NCBI GenBank assembly: GCA_963712485.1
Contig: CAVQID010000019.1
Coordinates: 62,001-126,000 of the forward strand
Direction: 5' to 3'
Origin: JALORV01 sp963712485
GTDB taxonomy: Bacteria; Pseudomonadota; Gammaproteobacteria; Burkholderiales; Burkholderiaceae_F
DNA: 64,000 bases
Positions 1-9,171 of this stretch are shown piece after piece. Below the pieces are notes generated by a model that saw only the letters and a program-made list of their open reading frames with translations, had not been told where the DNA came from and searched no databases. Each line of letters begins with the position of its first letter. Within the stretch, counting starts at the first letter, position 1. A program made the position numbers and the translations under genes.

Positions 1-647
1 CGCTCGAGGATTTCCAGATCGACATCATGATCGGCGAGGGCCCGGCGGCGCGTTCGATCAAGCTCGACCTGCCGCCCTTCACGCTGGTGGGTGCGACGAC
101 GCGCGCCGGCATGCTGACGAATCCGCTGCGTGACCGGTTCGGCATCGTTGCGCGGCTCGAGTTCTATACGACCGAGGAACTGACGGCGATCGTCACACGG
201 TCGGCGCGTTTGCTGAACGCCCGGCTCACCGGCGATGGCGCGCGCGAGATCGCCCATCGTTCGCGCGGCACGCCGCGCATTGCCAATCGGTTGCTGCGGC
301 GCGTGCGCGACTTCGCGGAAGTGAAAGGCACGGGTGAAATTTCGGCCGATGTGGCCGACGCCGCGCTGGCGATGCTCGAGGTCGACCGGCTCGGCCTCGA
401 CGTGATGGACCGCAAATTGCTCCTGGCTGTCATCGACAAGTTCGGCGGTGGCCCGGTCGGAATCGACAACCTGGCTGCCGCCGTCGGAGAAGAGCGCGAC
501 ACGCTGGAAGATGTCGTGGAACCGTATCTGATACAGCAGGGCATGTTGCAGCGGACGCCGCGCGGGCGGGTGGCTGCCATCGCAGCCTATCGGCACTTCG
601 GGCGGGTCGAGCCCCGGGCCGCGGGCAGCGTAGGCGATCTCCTCTAA
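1..647 (+). CDS. ruvB: Holliday junction branch-migration helicase RuvB, C-terminal part (5' end outside window)
   Basis: RuvB is the hexameric AAA+ motor that, with RuvA, drives branch migration of Holliday junctions for RuvC cleavage. The window opens inside the gene: the frame is open from base 3 and about 214 codons remain of a family length near 340-350. Visible motifs are sensor 1 (GATTRAG), the arginine-finger segment LRDRFG, and sensor 2 (GTPRIANRLLRRVRDFA). The C-terminal winged helix follows, with GGPVGIDNLAAAVGEE and ending RTPRGRVA. The Walker A and B motifs lie outside the window. The next gene starts 139 bases downstream. Identification is secure; only the missing start is unknown. 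Confidence 0.97.
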   Translation, partial: LEDFQIDIMIGEGPAARSIKLDLPPFTLVGATTRAGMLTNPLRDRFGIVARLEFYTTEELTAIVTRSARLLNARLTGDGAREIAHRSRGTPRIANRLLRRVRDFAEVKGTGEISADVADAALAMLEVDRLGLDVMDRKLLLAVIDKFGGGPVGIDNLAAAVGEERDTLEDVVEPYLIQQGMLQRTPRGRVAAIAAYRHFGRVEPRAAGSVGDLL

Positions 648-786
648 CCGCAGGTTCCGGCCCGTGCTGCATTGCGGCCTTCGCTGCCCGCCGTCCTTTG
701 CTCTAGAATCGCCGGCTTTGCGGAAGCGACGCGAACAGCATTAATATCGCGGGTTTTTCGCGCCGGGCGAACCGCAGGGAACGTCA

Positions 787-1431
787 ATGAACTACGCAGA
801 GCAGCAGCGCAATCCGGGCCGACACGCGGTGGGCATCACCGCGGTCGTGCTGCTGCACGTGCTGATTGTCTGGGCGCTCGTCTCGGGCCTTGCGCGCACC
901 GTGGTCGAGGTCGTGAAGGGGCCGATTGACGTCAAGGTGATCGAGGAGATCATCAAGAAACCGCCGCCGCCGCCCGACGTGGTCCCGCCGCCACCCAAGC
1001 TGGCAGCGCCGCCGCCGCCCTTCATCCCGCCGCCGGAAATCAACATTGCTCCGCCGCCGACGCCGGCGCCGGCAATTTCCGCCGTGACCCAGGAAGCGCC
1101 GACAGCGCCGCAGGCCCCGGTCATCCAGAAGCCGGTCGAGGCGCCGCCGCCGAAACCCGCGGTGGCCAGTGCACGGGTCGCGTGCGCCAACTATGTCCAG
1201 GTGATGCAGTCGATCGTCTATCCGCGTGAAGCGCTCAAGGACAACGTTGAGGGCGAAGTCATCATCGAGTTCACCGTCACCGCCAGCGGCCAGGTGAAGG
1301 ACACCGTGATCAAGTCGTCGACCAATCGCGTTTTCAACCGGGCGTCCATGGCCGTCGTATCGCAGCTGACCTGCCAGGGCCAGGGGCAGGACGTGCGCGT
1401 GCAGGCTCCGATCAGTTTCAAGCTTCGTTAA
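787..1431 (+). CDS. tonB: TonB-family energy transducer
   Basis: A 214-residue TonB-like protein that would carry proton-motive energy from ExbB/ExbD in the inner membrane to outer-membrane receptors. It has an N-terminal signal anchor (about residues 14-35, VVLLHVLIVWALV). A long periplasmic Pro-rich linker follows (about 55-125, runs such as KKPPPPPDVVPPPP). The C-terminal TonB domain (about 130-214) contains YPREALKDNVEGEVIIEFTV. It is the first gene of a run with exbB and two exbD genes. That order (tonB-exbB-exbD-exbD) is known from other proteobacteria such as Xanthomonas. The two receptors at 6.3-12.1 kb are plausible partners, which is an inference. Confidence 0.9.
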   Translation: MNYAEQQRNPGRHAVGITAVVLLHVLIVWALVSGLARTVVEVVKGPIDVKVIEEIIKKPPPPPDVVPPPPKLAAPPPPFIPPPEINIAPPPTPAPAISAVTQEAPTAPQAPVIQKPVEAPPPKPAVASARVACANYVQVMQSIVYPREALKDNVEGEVIIEFTVTASGQVKDTVIKSSTNRVFNRASMAVVSQLTCQGQGQDVRVQAPISFKLR

Positions 1432-1524
1432 CAGGCAGGGAGAGAGCCCATCGGAACATGGCGCCACCGCGCCGCGTGATTTGCCGCTGAGCTCTTACCC
1501 CATCTTCCACCAGGAGATTTCGCA

Positions 1525-2416
1525 ATGATCTCGTCAATCCGTCGCCATGCCGCCACTCTGGCGATCCTGGCAGTTGCAGGACTAGCTGCATCCACTTCCT
1601 CGATCGCTCAGCAGGATGCGCAAAAAGCGGCCCCGGCGGCGGAGGCTCCGGCCCCTGCCCCTGCACCAGCAGCAGCTCCGGTACCGCCGCCGGCACCCGC
1701 CGCGGCTCCCGTGCCCACGGTGACCAAGGAGACGATCGAGAATCCGTATGGCCTCGAGGCGCTGTGGCGCCAGGGCGATTTCGTGTCGAAGGGCACGCTG
1801 ATCATCCTGGTGATCATGTCGATGGGCAGCTGGTACATCATCTTCGTCAAGCTCTGGGAGCAGTTCAAGCTGATGCGCCAGGCCCGCGAGATGGCCGGCT
1901 CGTTCTGGAAGTCGACCTCGCTGCGCGACGGCGCGAAGAAGCTCAAGGATGGCAGCGCGTTCCGTTACATCGCGGAAACCGGCCTGGATGCCAACGAGCA
2001 CCACGAGGGCGCGCTGACCGAGAACATCGATCTCAACACCTGGGTCACGATGTCGGTGCAGCGCTCCGTCGATACCGTGCAGAGCCGGATGCAGGATGGC
2101 CTGGCGTTCCTGGCGACCGTGGGCTCGACGGCGCCGTTCGTCGGGCTGTTCGGTACGGTGTGGGGCATCTATCACGCGTTGACGGCCATCGGCATCGCCG
2201 GGCAGGCGTCGATCGACAAGGTCGCCGGTCCGGTCGGCGAAGCGCTGATCATGACGGCCATCGGTCTCGCGGTCGCCGTCCCGGCGGTCATGGGCTACAA
2301 CTGGCTGGTTCGCCGCAACAAGGTGGCGATGGACACTGGTCCGCACGTTCGGCGCCGACCTGCACGCCGTGCTGCTCGGCCGCAAGATCGAACTGCGGAC
2401 CGCAGCCGCGCGCTGA
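1525..2416 (+). CDS. exbB: ExbB/TolQ-family proton channel (one frameshift)
   Basis: Proton-channel subunit of the TonB motor. It starts with a cleavable-looking signal sequence (to about residue 28, SIAQQ) and an Ala/Pro-rich segment. A first transmembrane helix follows (about 92-112, TLIILVIMSMGSWYIIFV), then a cytoplasmic domain. The typical ExbB pair of helices comes next, with TVGSTAPFVGLFGTVWGIY and EALIMTAIGLAVAVPAV. The N-terminal extension is common in betaproteobacterial ExbB. One extra g near 2337-2338 shifts the frame after KVAMDT. Skipping it gives a natural tail (VRTFGADLHAVLLGRKIEL) ending at a tga at 2414-2416. Reading on without correction would overrun the start of the next gene, so an assembly error is likely. 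Confidence 0.88.
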
Positions 2417-2441
2417 GCGAAGTCCGCGACGGAGGCCAACC

Positions 2442-2871
2442 ATGGCAATGAATGTCGGCGGCGAAGCCGGCGAAGACGAAGCGATCTCTGCCATCAACAC
2501 CACGCCGCTGGTCGACGTGATGCTGGTGCTGCTGATCATCTTCCTCGTCACGATTCCGGTCATCACGCAGTCGGTACCGCTGAAGCTGCCCGAGGAGACC
2601 AACGTCCCGCGGCAGACCAAGCCGGAAAACATCGAGATCGCGGTCACCAAGGACGGCGACGTCTTCTGGGGCCTGCAGGCAGTGCGCGACAACGATGACC
2701 TGGTGGCGCGGCTGAAGAAGGTCGCCGTGCAGCAGCCGCAGCCCGAGGTGCACATCCGCGGGGACCTTGCGCGGTCGCTACGAGTTTGTCGGTCGCGTCG
2801 TGTTTGCCTGCCAGCGCGCCGGGATACAGAAGATCGGCTTCGTCACCGAGCCGCCGCCCCGCGGTGGCTGA
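2442..2871 (+). CDS. exbD: ExbD-family biopolymer transport protein, copy 1 (one frameshift)
   Basis: ExbD/TolR-type stator protein with one N-terminal transmembrane helix (about residues 22-43) and a periplasmic domain. The helix begins with the functional Asp in NTTPLVDVMLVLLIIFLVTI. A ggagg ribosome site lies 6 bases before the ATG. The frame is lost by one base around 2765-2775, after EVHIRGD. Resuming one base later gives RYEFVGRVVFACQRAGIQK and a tga at 2869-2871, the proper length for the family (about 142 residues). It lies 25 bases after exbB and 27 before a second exbD, so the four tonB-cluster genes are probably co-transcribed. Confidence 0.87.
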
Positions 2872-2898
2872 TCGCCGCCCGGCGCAAGGAGAACTGCA

Positions 2899-3330
2899 AT
2901 GGCAATGAATGTCGGTCCCGCCGGCGGCTCGCAGGATCCGGACGTGATGGTCGAGATCAACACCACGCCGCTGATCGACGTGATGCTGGTCCTGCTGGTC
3001 ATGCTGATCATCACGATTCCGATCCAGCTGCACTCGGTCAACCTGAACATGCCGGTGGGCACTCCGCCGCCGATGACCGAGAAGCCGCAGGTCATCACTG
3101 TCGACGTCGACTTTGACGGGACCGTGTACTGGGACGGCGAGATCATCGCCGACAAGGCGGCGCTCGAGACGCGCCTGCGCGATGCCGCGGCACAACCGGT
3201 GCAGCCCGAAGTCCACCTGCGGCCCAACAAGCTGGCCGAGTACAAGGACGTCGCGGCGGTCATGGCCGCGGCACAGCGCCTTGGCGTGACCAAGCTCGGC
3301 CTGGTGGGCAACGAGCAGTTTGTGCGCTAG
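2899..3330 (+). CDS. exbD: ExbD-family biopolymer transport protein, copy 2
   Basis: Intact 143-residue ExbD with the same architecture as its neighbour. A short cytoplasmic N-terminus (MAMNVG, shared with copy 1) leads into a membrane helix starting at INTTPLIDVMLVLLVMLIIT with the conserved Asp, then a periplasmic domain ending KLGLVGNEQFVR. An aaggag motif precedes the start. Paired ExbD proteins after one ExbB occur in some proteobacterial TonB operons, where the second copy can be needed for only some substrates. Whether both copies are used in one complex here cannot be told from sequence. Confidence 0.92.
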   Translation: MAMNVGPAGGSQDPDVMVEINTTPLIDVMLVLLVMLIITIPIQLHSVNLNMPVGTPPPMTEKPQVITVDVDFDGTVYWDGEIIADKAALETRLRDAAAQPVQPEVHLRPNKLAEYKDVAAVMAAAQRLGVTKLGLVGNEQFVR

Positions 3331-3398
3331 CCGGTCCGGACACAGCGATTGACGGTCGCCCGGGGCCGACGATCCGGGGTTTGTCCCGGGCGCGAAAG

Positions 3399-3428
3399 TT
3401 GCGAGCTGCTGTAGCCGTTAACGTAGAT
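3399..3428 (+). promoter_or_regulatory. Candidate sigma-70 promoter before the TPR gene
   Basis: ttgcga at 3399-3404 and gtagat at 3423-3428 are spaced 18 bases, about 40 bases before the ATG at 3470. The match is moderate and was judged by eye; it would allow the TPR gene its own transcript apart from the tonB-exbBD genes. Confidence 0.3.
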
Positions 3429-3469
3429 TGCGGCGTTCATCATCCTGACGACGCACAGGAGATCCTCTG

Positions 3470-4722
3470 ATGCGACAGTTCCTCATTCAATTGCGCGGTC
3501 CGCTGCGCTGCGCGGTGGCGGTGGCCGCCGTTGCCGCATCGTTCGGCCTGCAGGGCACCGCCGGATGGCGTGCACTGGGCCTCGGCCCAGGCCCAGGACG
3601 CGGTGCGCGCTGAGGTCGGCCGCCCACTGCAGGCATCGCGCGATCTCTTCAAGCAGGGCAAGTACAAGGAATCGCTCGCCAAGCTGCGGGAAGTCGAAGC
3701 GGTGCCGAACCGCACCGCGCAGGAAAACATCTGATCGAGCAGATGCGCGCGGCCGCGGCGACTCAGGCGGGCGATACCGAGCAGGCGATCAGGGCGTCGC
3801 AGGCACTGCTGGCTTCAGGCAAGCTGCCGGAGGCCGAACAGGCCCGCCACGCCGCCAGATCTGGCCAGCCTCTACTACCGCAACCGGGATTACGCCAACG
3901 CCGCCAAGTGGGCCGATCGTGCGCTGAAGAGCAATCCCGGCGACAAGGCGATGCGTGGGCTGCTGATCCAGTCCTACTACCAGGCCGGCGACTTCCAGGC
4001 GGCCTCGCGCGAGGCGATGGTCGATGTGCAGGCGGCGGAAAAGGCCGGCCAGGCCCCACCCGAGGATCGCCTGCAACTGCTGGCCAACGTCGCTTCGAAG
4101 GGGGGCGATCGCGGGTCCTACGTGTCGTCGCTGGAACGCCTGGTGGCGTACTACCCGAAACGCGAGTACTGGGCGGATCTGCTGCGCCGGATCGAGTCCA
4201 AGCCGGGCTTTTCAAATCGGCTGACATTCGACGTCTACCGCCTGCGCCTGGCGACCAAGACGCTCGACGTCGGCCAGTGATTACAGCGAAGCGGCGCAGC
4301 TGGCGCTGCAGCAGGGACAGGCGGCCGAGGCGAAGAAGATCCTCGACGAGGGCTTCGCCGCAGGGGCGCTGGGCAAGGGCGCGGAGGCCGAGCGTCAGAA
4401 GCGCCTGCTCGCACTCGCAACCCAGCGCGCAACGATGCGCCCAGGGACCTCGCTACGGCAGAAGCCGAAGCCGCCGAAGGACGGCAACGCACTCGTGCGA
4501 ATCGGCATGGCCTACACCGGCCTGGGCCAGTACGACAAGGGCATCGCGCTGATGCAAAAGGGCATTGCCAAGGGCGGCATGAAGCACCCGGAGGACGCGC
4601 GCCTGCATCTGGGCATCGCCTACCTGCGAGCCGGCAACAAGGCCAAGGCCAACGAGACGCTGCGCGGGGTCAAGGGGACGGACGGGGCCGCTGATCTGGC
4701 GCGGCTGTGGACGCGCGTCTAA
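3470..4722 (+). CDS. Periplasmic TPR-repeat protein (several frameshifts)
   Basis: Probable exported tetratricopeptide-repeat protein of about 417 residues, function unknown. The ATG at 3470 follows acaggaga, and the N-terminus resembles a signal peptide (LRCAVAVAAVAASFGLQG). TPR-like segments include ASRDLFKQGKYKESLAKLRE, YRNRDYANAAKWADRALKSN and VRIGMAYTGLGQYDKGIALM. The coding frame must be followed across shifts near 3570 (+1), 3731 (a c lost), 3860 (+1) and 4277 (+1), with a small disturbed stretch at about 4435-4480. Each corrected segment joins sensibly to the next, so this is one gene read with errors rather than several. It sits 139 bases after exbD, as TPR genes often do in TonB clusters. 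Confidence 0.72.
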
Positions 4723-4812
4723 CTTCCGCGCGCGCGGCACGCGTCGGCGGCGCGACGGAGAGACCGGCACGCTGCTGAAAAGCGCGGCGCCTGGTGCGTC
4801 GCAGCCGCTCTG

Positions 4813-5238
4813 CTAGTTCTTCAAGGTCTGCAGGTAGGCCACGACGTCTTCAACTTCCTCGGCCGTCAAGGCAGGGACGCCGCCCTTCAGCCCGCCGGAC
4901 TTGTGAAAGCTCGGCATCGCTGTGCCGCGCGAAATGCGCGACAGATCGACGACCGAAAGGCGCAGCTGCGCCGGCGTAAGCACCGCGCCCACGCCATCGA
5001 GTGCCGGGCCTTTCGTTCCGCCCGGCTGCATGTCCTTGTCCTTGATCGAATGACAGGTCAGGCAATTCGCCGAGCTGCGCTTGATCAGCAGCGCTCGGCC
5101 GCGCCCAGGGTCGCCCGGCTTGCCGGTCAGCGACTGCGGGATGCCGTCGCCCACCACCTTGTAGTCCGTGACCTGTGCCTGGGCAGCGCCAGCCGCCGCG
5201 ACAGCCAGCGCGATCAGAAGAAACGGTCTCATCATCAT
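4813..5238 (-). CDS. soxX: SoxX-like c-type cytochrome
   Basis: A 141-residue exported monohaem cytochrome c. A signal peptide (about residues 1-22, cut after AQAQ) precedes the haem site CLTCH. A late methionine in RGTAMPSFHK is the probable sixth haem ligand. Segments such as GDPGRGRALLIKRSSANC and GVGAVLTPAQLRLSVVD match SoxX, the small subunit of the SoxAX complex that attaches thiosulfate to SoxYZ. No soxA, soxY, soxZ or soxB lies nearby, so it may instead be a general class I cytochrome. Three ATG codons stand in a row at the start. It faces the TPR gene end-to-end. Confidence 0.75.
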   Translation of the reverse strand: MMMRPFLLIALAVAAAGAAQAQVTDYKVVGDGIPQSLTGKPGDPGRGRALLIKRSSANCLTCHSIKDKDMQPGGTKGPALDGVGAVLTPAQLRLSVVDLSRISRGTAMPSFHKSGGLKGGVPALTAEEVEDVVAYLQTLKN

Positions 5239-5405
5239 TCCGGGACGTGCCCGGCTCCGTCATCCTGCCCGGCAGGGGTTCCGCGCGATGCTGCGCGGGC
5301 ACCTGCCCCACGGCAACGGATCTAGTCTGGTCCGCCGGGGCGGCTCGGTATTGGCCCAACGCAAGGACCTGGACACCTGGCCGTCGCGCCAGTGACGCTG
5401 GACCG

Positions 5406-5582
5406 TCACTGGTGCGTCGACGAGTTGCCGGACGTCGAAGCGACCGTCGTGGGCTTGATCTGCGCAGCCAGCAGCGCCGCACGATCGTGATCGGCGACCG
5501 ACACGACGGCGCTGAAGATCACGAGCGTCGTGGCGGCGGCGGCAATGAGGGCTGCTCCGCGCTTGATAAGTTGCTTGTCCAT
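5406..5582 (-). CDS. Small single-helix membrane or exported protein (58 aa)
   Basis: Unrecognised 58-residue protein. A Lys/Arg-bearing N-terminus (MDKQLIKRG) precedes one hydrophobic helix (AALIAAAATTLVIFSAVVSV), then a short polar tail rich in Ser and Thr. The ATG is preceded by ggagaaaag at a good ribosome-site distance, which is the main support for translation. A second tiny protein of the same plan is encoded at 5961-6140 on the other strand, so the two diverge from one gap. The helix could be an uncleaved anchor or a signal peptide. No function is assigned. Confidence 0.55.
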   Translation of the reverse strand: MDKQLIKRGAALIAAAATTLVIFSAVVSVADHDRAALLAAQIKPTTVASTSGNSSTHQ

Positions 5583-5960
5583 TGCTTTTCTCCGTTTGGT
5601 TCCCCGCCACTCAGCGGATGACGTGCATTTCATCCTCTTGCGGCCGGACGCTCCACGGAAGAAGCCCCCTCGGACGATCGGCATATTCACGTCGCTGCTC
5701 CAAGCCTGGATCAAGCGAGCTTGCGTCGCCCGGCCGCACTGCGATGGCCGGTCAGCAAAAAAACGGCGTGAACTGCCGTTGGGCGCGACGAACTGCAGCG
5801 GGGGCCGACGAACGACAGAAGTGCGGCTGAGGGCGACGAAATCCGCTTTGCAGTTCACGCCGCGATTTCTGCGGCCCGTCGCAAGTCGCTCGAAACCGTG
5901 GCCTGGTCTGCCTACAGTGCACTCATCGACAACGCAGCACCGCACTGAAAGGACCGAACC
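5583..5960. other. Gene-free gap with a 13-bp inverted repeat
   Basis: This 378-base region separates two divergently read small genes and holds no convincing coding frame. The sequence cggcgtgaactgc at 5764-5776 returns as its exact reverse complement gcagttcacgccg at 5850-5862, 73 bases later. The interval contains repeated gcgacgaa/gccgacgaa motifs. It could be two facing operator half-sites or the arms of an RNA hairpin. It must also carry the promoters of both small genes, which I could not pick out with confidence. Confidence 0.5.
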
Positions 5961-6140
5961 ATGAACGCCGCCGCCACCCCGAGTTTCTCGACCCGCCTGA
6001 CCGCTTTTGTCGTCGCGCTGCTCGCCAGCGGCGTGGTTCTGGGCAGCACCGTCGCCGGCATGCAGCCGCGCGAAGCAGGTGCCCGTCAACAGGTCATCGC
6101 GCTGGAGCGCGTGACGGTGACCGCTGCGCGGGTGAACTGA
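5961..6140 (+). CDS. Small single-helix membrane or exported protein (59 aa)
   Basis: Unrecognised 59-residue protein, too short for most gene callers. It has a polar start (MNAAATPSFSTRL), one hydrophobic helix (TAFVVALLASGVVLGSTVAG), and a tail ending VIALERVTVTAARVN. A gaaagga ribosome site lies 8 bases before the ATG, and a strong hairpin terminator follows 89 bases after the stop. Together these suggest a real transcript. Small exported proteins with a similar Val-rich tail are common hypothetical proteins in Burkholderiales. Its mirror-image neighbour at 5406-5582 has the same layout. Confidence 0.55.
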   Translation: MNAAATPSFSTRLTAFVVALLASGVVLGSTVAGMQPREAGARQQVIALERVTVTAARVN

Positions 6141-6229
6141 GCGCGACGCGCACGGCGCGCCGCGCCCGGTCCCGCGGCGTTCGCCCGCGCGCAGGGCAGA
6201 ACCCGATTTACCGCATCAGGCCATACGAC

Positions 6230-6253
6230 AAAGCCCGGCTTCGGCCGGGCTTT
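6230..6253 (+). terminator. Rho-independent terminator of the 59-aa gene
   Basis: aaagcccggc, loop ttcg, gccgggcttt: a perfect 10-bp stem with a UUCG tetraloop, followed by gcctttg. It lies 89 bases beyond the stop of the small plus-strand gene and may also act in the other direction. Confidence 0.7.
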
Positions 6254-6291
6254 GCCTTTGTGCCTCCGAGCGTGGATTCGCAGAAATGAAA

Positions 6292-6313
6292 AAGGCCCGC
6301 CGAAGCGGGCCTT
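6292..6313 (-). terminator. Rho-independent terminator of the first TonB-dependent receptor
   Basis: aaggcccgc, loop cgaa, gcgggcctt. Read on the minus strand, the 9-bp stem is followed by a run of T (ggcctttttcattt). It begins 23 bases after the receptor stop at 6337. Confidence 0.8.
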
Positions 6314-6336
6314 GAGGCTGGGTACAACTGTCGTTG

Positions 6337-9075
6337 TTATTTGAACTCGTAGCCGACGCGAACCATGTACGTGCGGTCGAGCGGGTTCGTGAAACGCGGG
6401 TCGTAACCGACCTGGAATGTCGAACCCTGATTCGAGAACGGCGGTGTCTCGTTGAAGAGGTTCAGGACACCGGCCGTGATCGAAAGGCCCTTGACTCCCT
6501 GCCATGTCCCGGTCAGATCCCACACCGAGTAGCCGCCCACCTTGTTGTCGTCATACGGGGGCCCTTCCTCTGTGGTGTTCTGGTCCTGGTACGAACTCTT
6601 CAGGCGGTTGAAGAGATTGACTGACCACTCGGCATACTGCCAGCCCAACGACGTCACGCTCTGGAACCGGAATACTGGAAAGTCCAGTTCGAGAGAGTAC
6701 TGGCCCAGCGGGTTGTAGTACGTGCCGCCCTTCGACAACTGCTGCTTGTAGTTGATGATGTAGGTGGCATTGAACGTCAGGTTGAAGCGTCCATAGCTGG
6801 TCGGCGCAGGGTTCAGCTGGAAGTTGAAGTCCAGCCCGCTCGCCTTGATGTCGCCGAAGTTGTCGGTCGGCGTATAGACATACGCCAGGACATTCGCATT
6901 TGGCGCACTGCACACGTCGATCAGGGCGGCTTCTGCGGCAGACAATGCTCCGCATCGCACGAAGTAGAACGACGTGTTCAGGGCCGGATTGGCAAACACT
7001 TCCGCATCGGGAAGCAGCAGGACCTGGTTCTTGATCACCGTATTCCAGTAATCGACCCCAAAGCTCACCTCGCGCGTGACATCCAGCACGAATCCCGCTG
7101 ACCACGAATCCGACGTTTCCGGCTCGAGGTTCTGGTTGCCCTGGTAGCGCCGATTGAACTGCTGTTCGCAGTCGCGTCCCTGTACACCTCCGAGTGCCGC
7201 ATTCGGCACCCCGTTCGGACACAGCAGCGGATCGTCGTAAGGGTTGGCCGTGTTGGTGATCTGCGTCGGCTGGTGGAGATCGTAGAGCGTGGGCGCACGG
7301 AAGCCCTGGTTATAGGACGCACGCAACAGCAGTGCGTCGACGGGCTGGTAACGGACGGCGACTTTCGGGCTCCAGTTGGTGCCGACATCGCTGTAGTCGT
7401 CGTAGCGCAATGCCAGTGAGACATCGAGGTTCTTGATGATCGGGATGCTGAGTTCGGCCATCAGCGCCCACACATTCCGGTCGCCACTCGTATCCTGGGA
7501 CAGTTCAAGGCCCGAACTCGCGGCCTGGCTGATCAGCGCGAAGTTGTTCTTGTAGGCGATCTCTTCATTCCGGTAGTCGGCGCCGATCGCCAGTGTGAGC
7601 GGACCCGCGGGCAGCTGCATCAGGTCGGTGCTCGCTGTCGCATTGATACCCCAAAGGGTACCGTCGATGTTCTGCACCGTCCCGAGAACCTTGGACGACA
7701 TCAGGTAGCCCTGGCCGGCGGCGTTTTGCGGGCCGAACGGATTCAGGTTCACGCCCCCGGCATTGCCCTGCAGGGCCGCGTCGATGGTGTCGTAGTTGAC
7801 GTATCCGTCGGTGAAGATGTTGGTGACTTTCGAGCCCGAGTAGTAGGCGGCCGCGTTGTAGTTCCAGTTCCAGTCGTTGCCTTCGAGGCTTAGCAACGCG
7901 CGATCGGTCACGTTCTCGAACGAACTGCTGCGTTGTCCCGCCGTCGTCGTCCGCCAATTGACGGTAATCGGATCCGTCGCCACCAACCCGGCCGCACTCG
8001 GCGTGCCGGCCGAGCCGCCCGGGAAGTACGGGTTGGCGTTGGTCATTGTCAGCCCGACCAGCGGGGTCGGTGCGACATTCGTGTCGAGCGTGTTCTCCGC
8101 ACGGAAGTACTCGAGCGACAGCGTGTTGTTCTTGCCCAGTGCGAGCGACCCGCGTGCCACGAACGACCAGATTTCCTGTTCGGGAATCAGGTCGACCTGT
8201 CGCGCATAGTCGAACCGGCATGCGCCGCTGTTCGCAAAGGAATCCGGGGGCGAGCAGCCGGGCAGCGCCGGATTGCTAGTGACATTCAGGTCGCCCGTAG
8301 TCGGGTCGTACTGTGCCCAGGTGGCCGGAAACGTCGTGCCGGAAGACTTTGCGAGTCCTTTCGAGGGGATGACCCCGGTAGCTGCATATTCACGGTCCGG
8401 CGCGGCGAGCACCTTCTGCTTCTGGTACGTGAAACCGCCGTAGACGTTGAAGCCCTGGGTGGCCAGCGAGCCATACCCGCCGAAGATGTTGGCGCCGTAC
8501 GAGTCGCCTCCGTTGCCGTCCGGCCACTTGCCATCGGCGGCAACGCTGATGCCCTGGTACTCCTTGCGGGTGATGATGTTGATGACGCCGGCGATCGCGT
8601 CCGTGCCATAGATGGCCGACGCGCCGTCGCGCAGGACCTCGATCCTCTCGATGGCCACCGTGGGAAGCGTGTTGAGGTCGACCGCGCGCCCCTCGTAGGG
8701 GTTGTTCACGACCCGCTGGCCATTGAGCAGGACCAGGGTCCGCTGTGGGCCGAGACCACGAAGGTCGGCGTATGACGTGCCGCCGTTGCTCGCCCCGACC
8801 GAATTTGCCGAGATAATTGCGCTCTGGTTTTCCGTGATGAACTGGACGGCCTGCTCGGCGGTGGTAACGCCGGCCTTCTGCAGTTCTTCGATGCTTAGCG
8901 TCGTGATGGGCAATGCGGTTTCGCCCGCCGCACGCCGGATCATTGAGCCCGTAATTTCCACGCGGTCGAGCTGTTGCGGCTGCTGCGCCTGCGCCAGGCT
9001 CTGTGGCGCGAAGCCCGTTAGGCCAGCGGTTAGCGCAGCGCTGACCGCAAGACTTAGTCGCGTTCTGTTCAACAT
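6337..9075 (-). CDS. TonB-dependent outer-membrane receptor (first of two paralogues)
   Basis: A 912-residue outer-membrane receptor. The start at 9075 is chosen because ggagg lies 8 bases upstream and a clean signal peptide follows (MLNRTRLSLAVSAALTAG, cut near SLAQAQ). A TonB-box-like stretch (DRVEITGS) leads into the plug domain (about 45-170), with LRGLGPQRTLVLLNGQRVV, IERIEVLRDGASAIYGTDAI and AGVINIITRKEYQG. A 22-strand beta-barrel should fill the rest, ending in RVGYEFK with an aromatic near the terminus. The substrate is unknown; the family includes siderophore, peptide and carbohydrate receptors. It is a close paralogue of the gene at 9343-12115 and lies downstream of peptide ABC transporter genes, so peptide-type cargo is a reasonable guess. 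Confidence 0.92.
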   Translation of the reverse strand: MLNRTRLSLAVSAALTAGLTGFAPQSLAQAQQPQQLDRVEITGSMIRRAAGETALPITTLSIEELQKAGVTTAEQAVQFITENQSAIISANSVGASNGGTSYADLRGLGPQRTLVLLNGQRVVNNPYEGRAVDLNTLPTVAIERIEVLRDGASAIYGTDAIAGVINIITRKEYQGISVAADGKWPDGNGGDSYGANIFGGYGSLATQGFNVYGGFTYQKQKVLAAPDREYAATGVIPSKGLAKSSGTTFPATWAQYDPTTGDLNVTSNPALPGCSPPDSFANSGACRFDYARQVDLIPEQEIWSFVARGSLALGKNNTLSLEYFRAENTLDTNVAPTPLVGLTMTNANPYFPGGSAGTPSAAGLVATDPITVNWRTTTAGQRSSSFENVTDRALLSLEGNDWNWNYNAAAYYSGSKVTNIFTDGYVNYDTIDAALQGNAGGVNLNPFGPQNAAGQGYLMSSKVLGTVQNIDGTLWGINATASTDLMQLPAGPLTLAIGADYRNEEIAYKNNFALISQAASSGLELSQDTSGDRNVWALMAELSIPIIKNLDVSLALRYDDYSDVGTNWSPKVAVRYQPVDALLLRASYNQGFRAPTLYDLHQPTQITNTANPYDDPLLCPNGVPNAALGGVQGRDCEQQFNRRYQGNQNLEPETSDSWSAGFVLDVTREVSFGVDYWNTVIKNQVLLLPDAEVFANPALNTSFYFVRCGALSAAEAALIDVCSAPNANVLAYVYTPTDNFGDIKASGLDFNFQLNPAPTSYGRFNLTFNATYIINYKQQLSKGGTYYNPLGQYSLELDFPVFRFQSVTSLGWQYAEWSVNLFNRLKSSYQDQNTTEEGPPYDDNKVGGYSVWDLTGTWQGVKGLSITAGVLNLFNETPPFSNQGSTFQVGYDPRFTNPLDRTYMVRVGYEFK

Positions 9076-9171
9076 ATGAAACGTCCTCCAGTTTGGATGC
9101 CCGAATAGACGACTTCGGGGAAACATCAGTCACGTTTTCCCGAATGAGTCCCGTCTCGGTACTTCGCGAGC

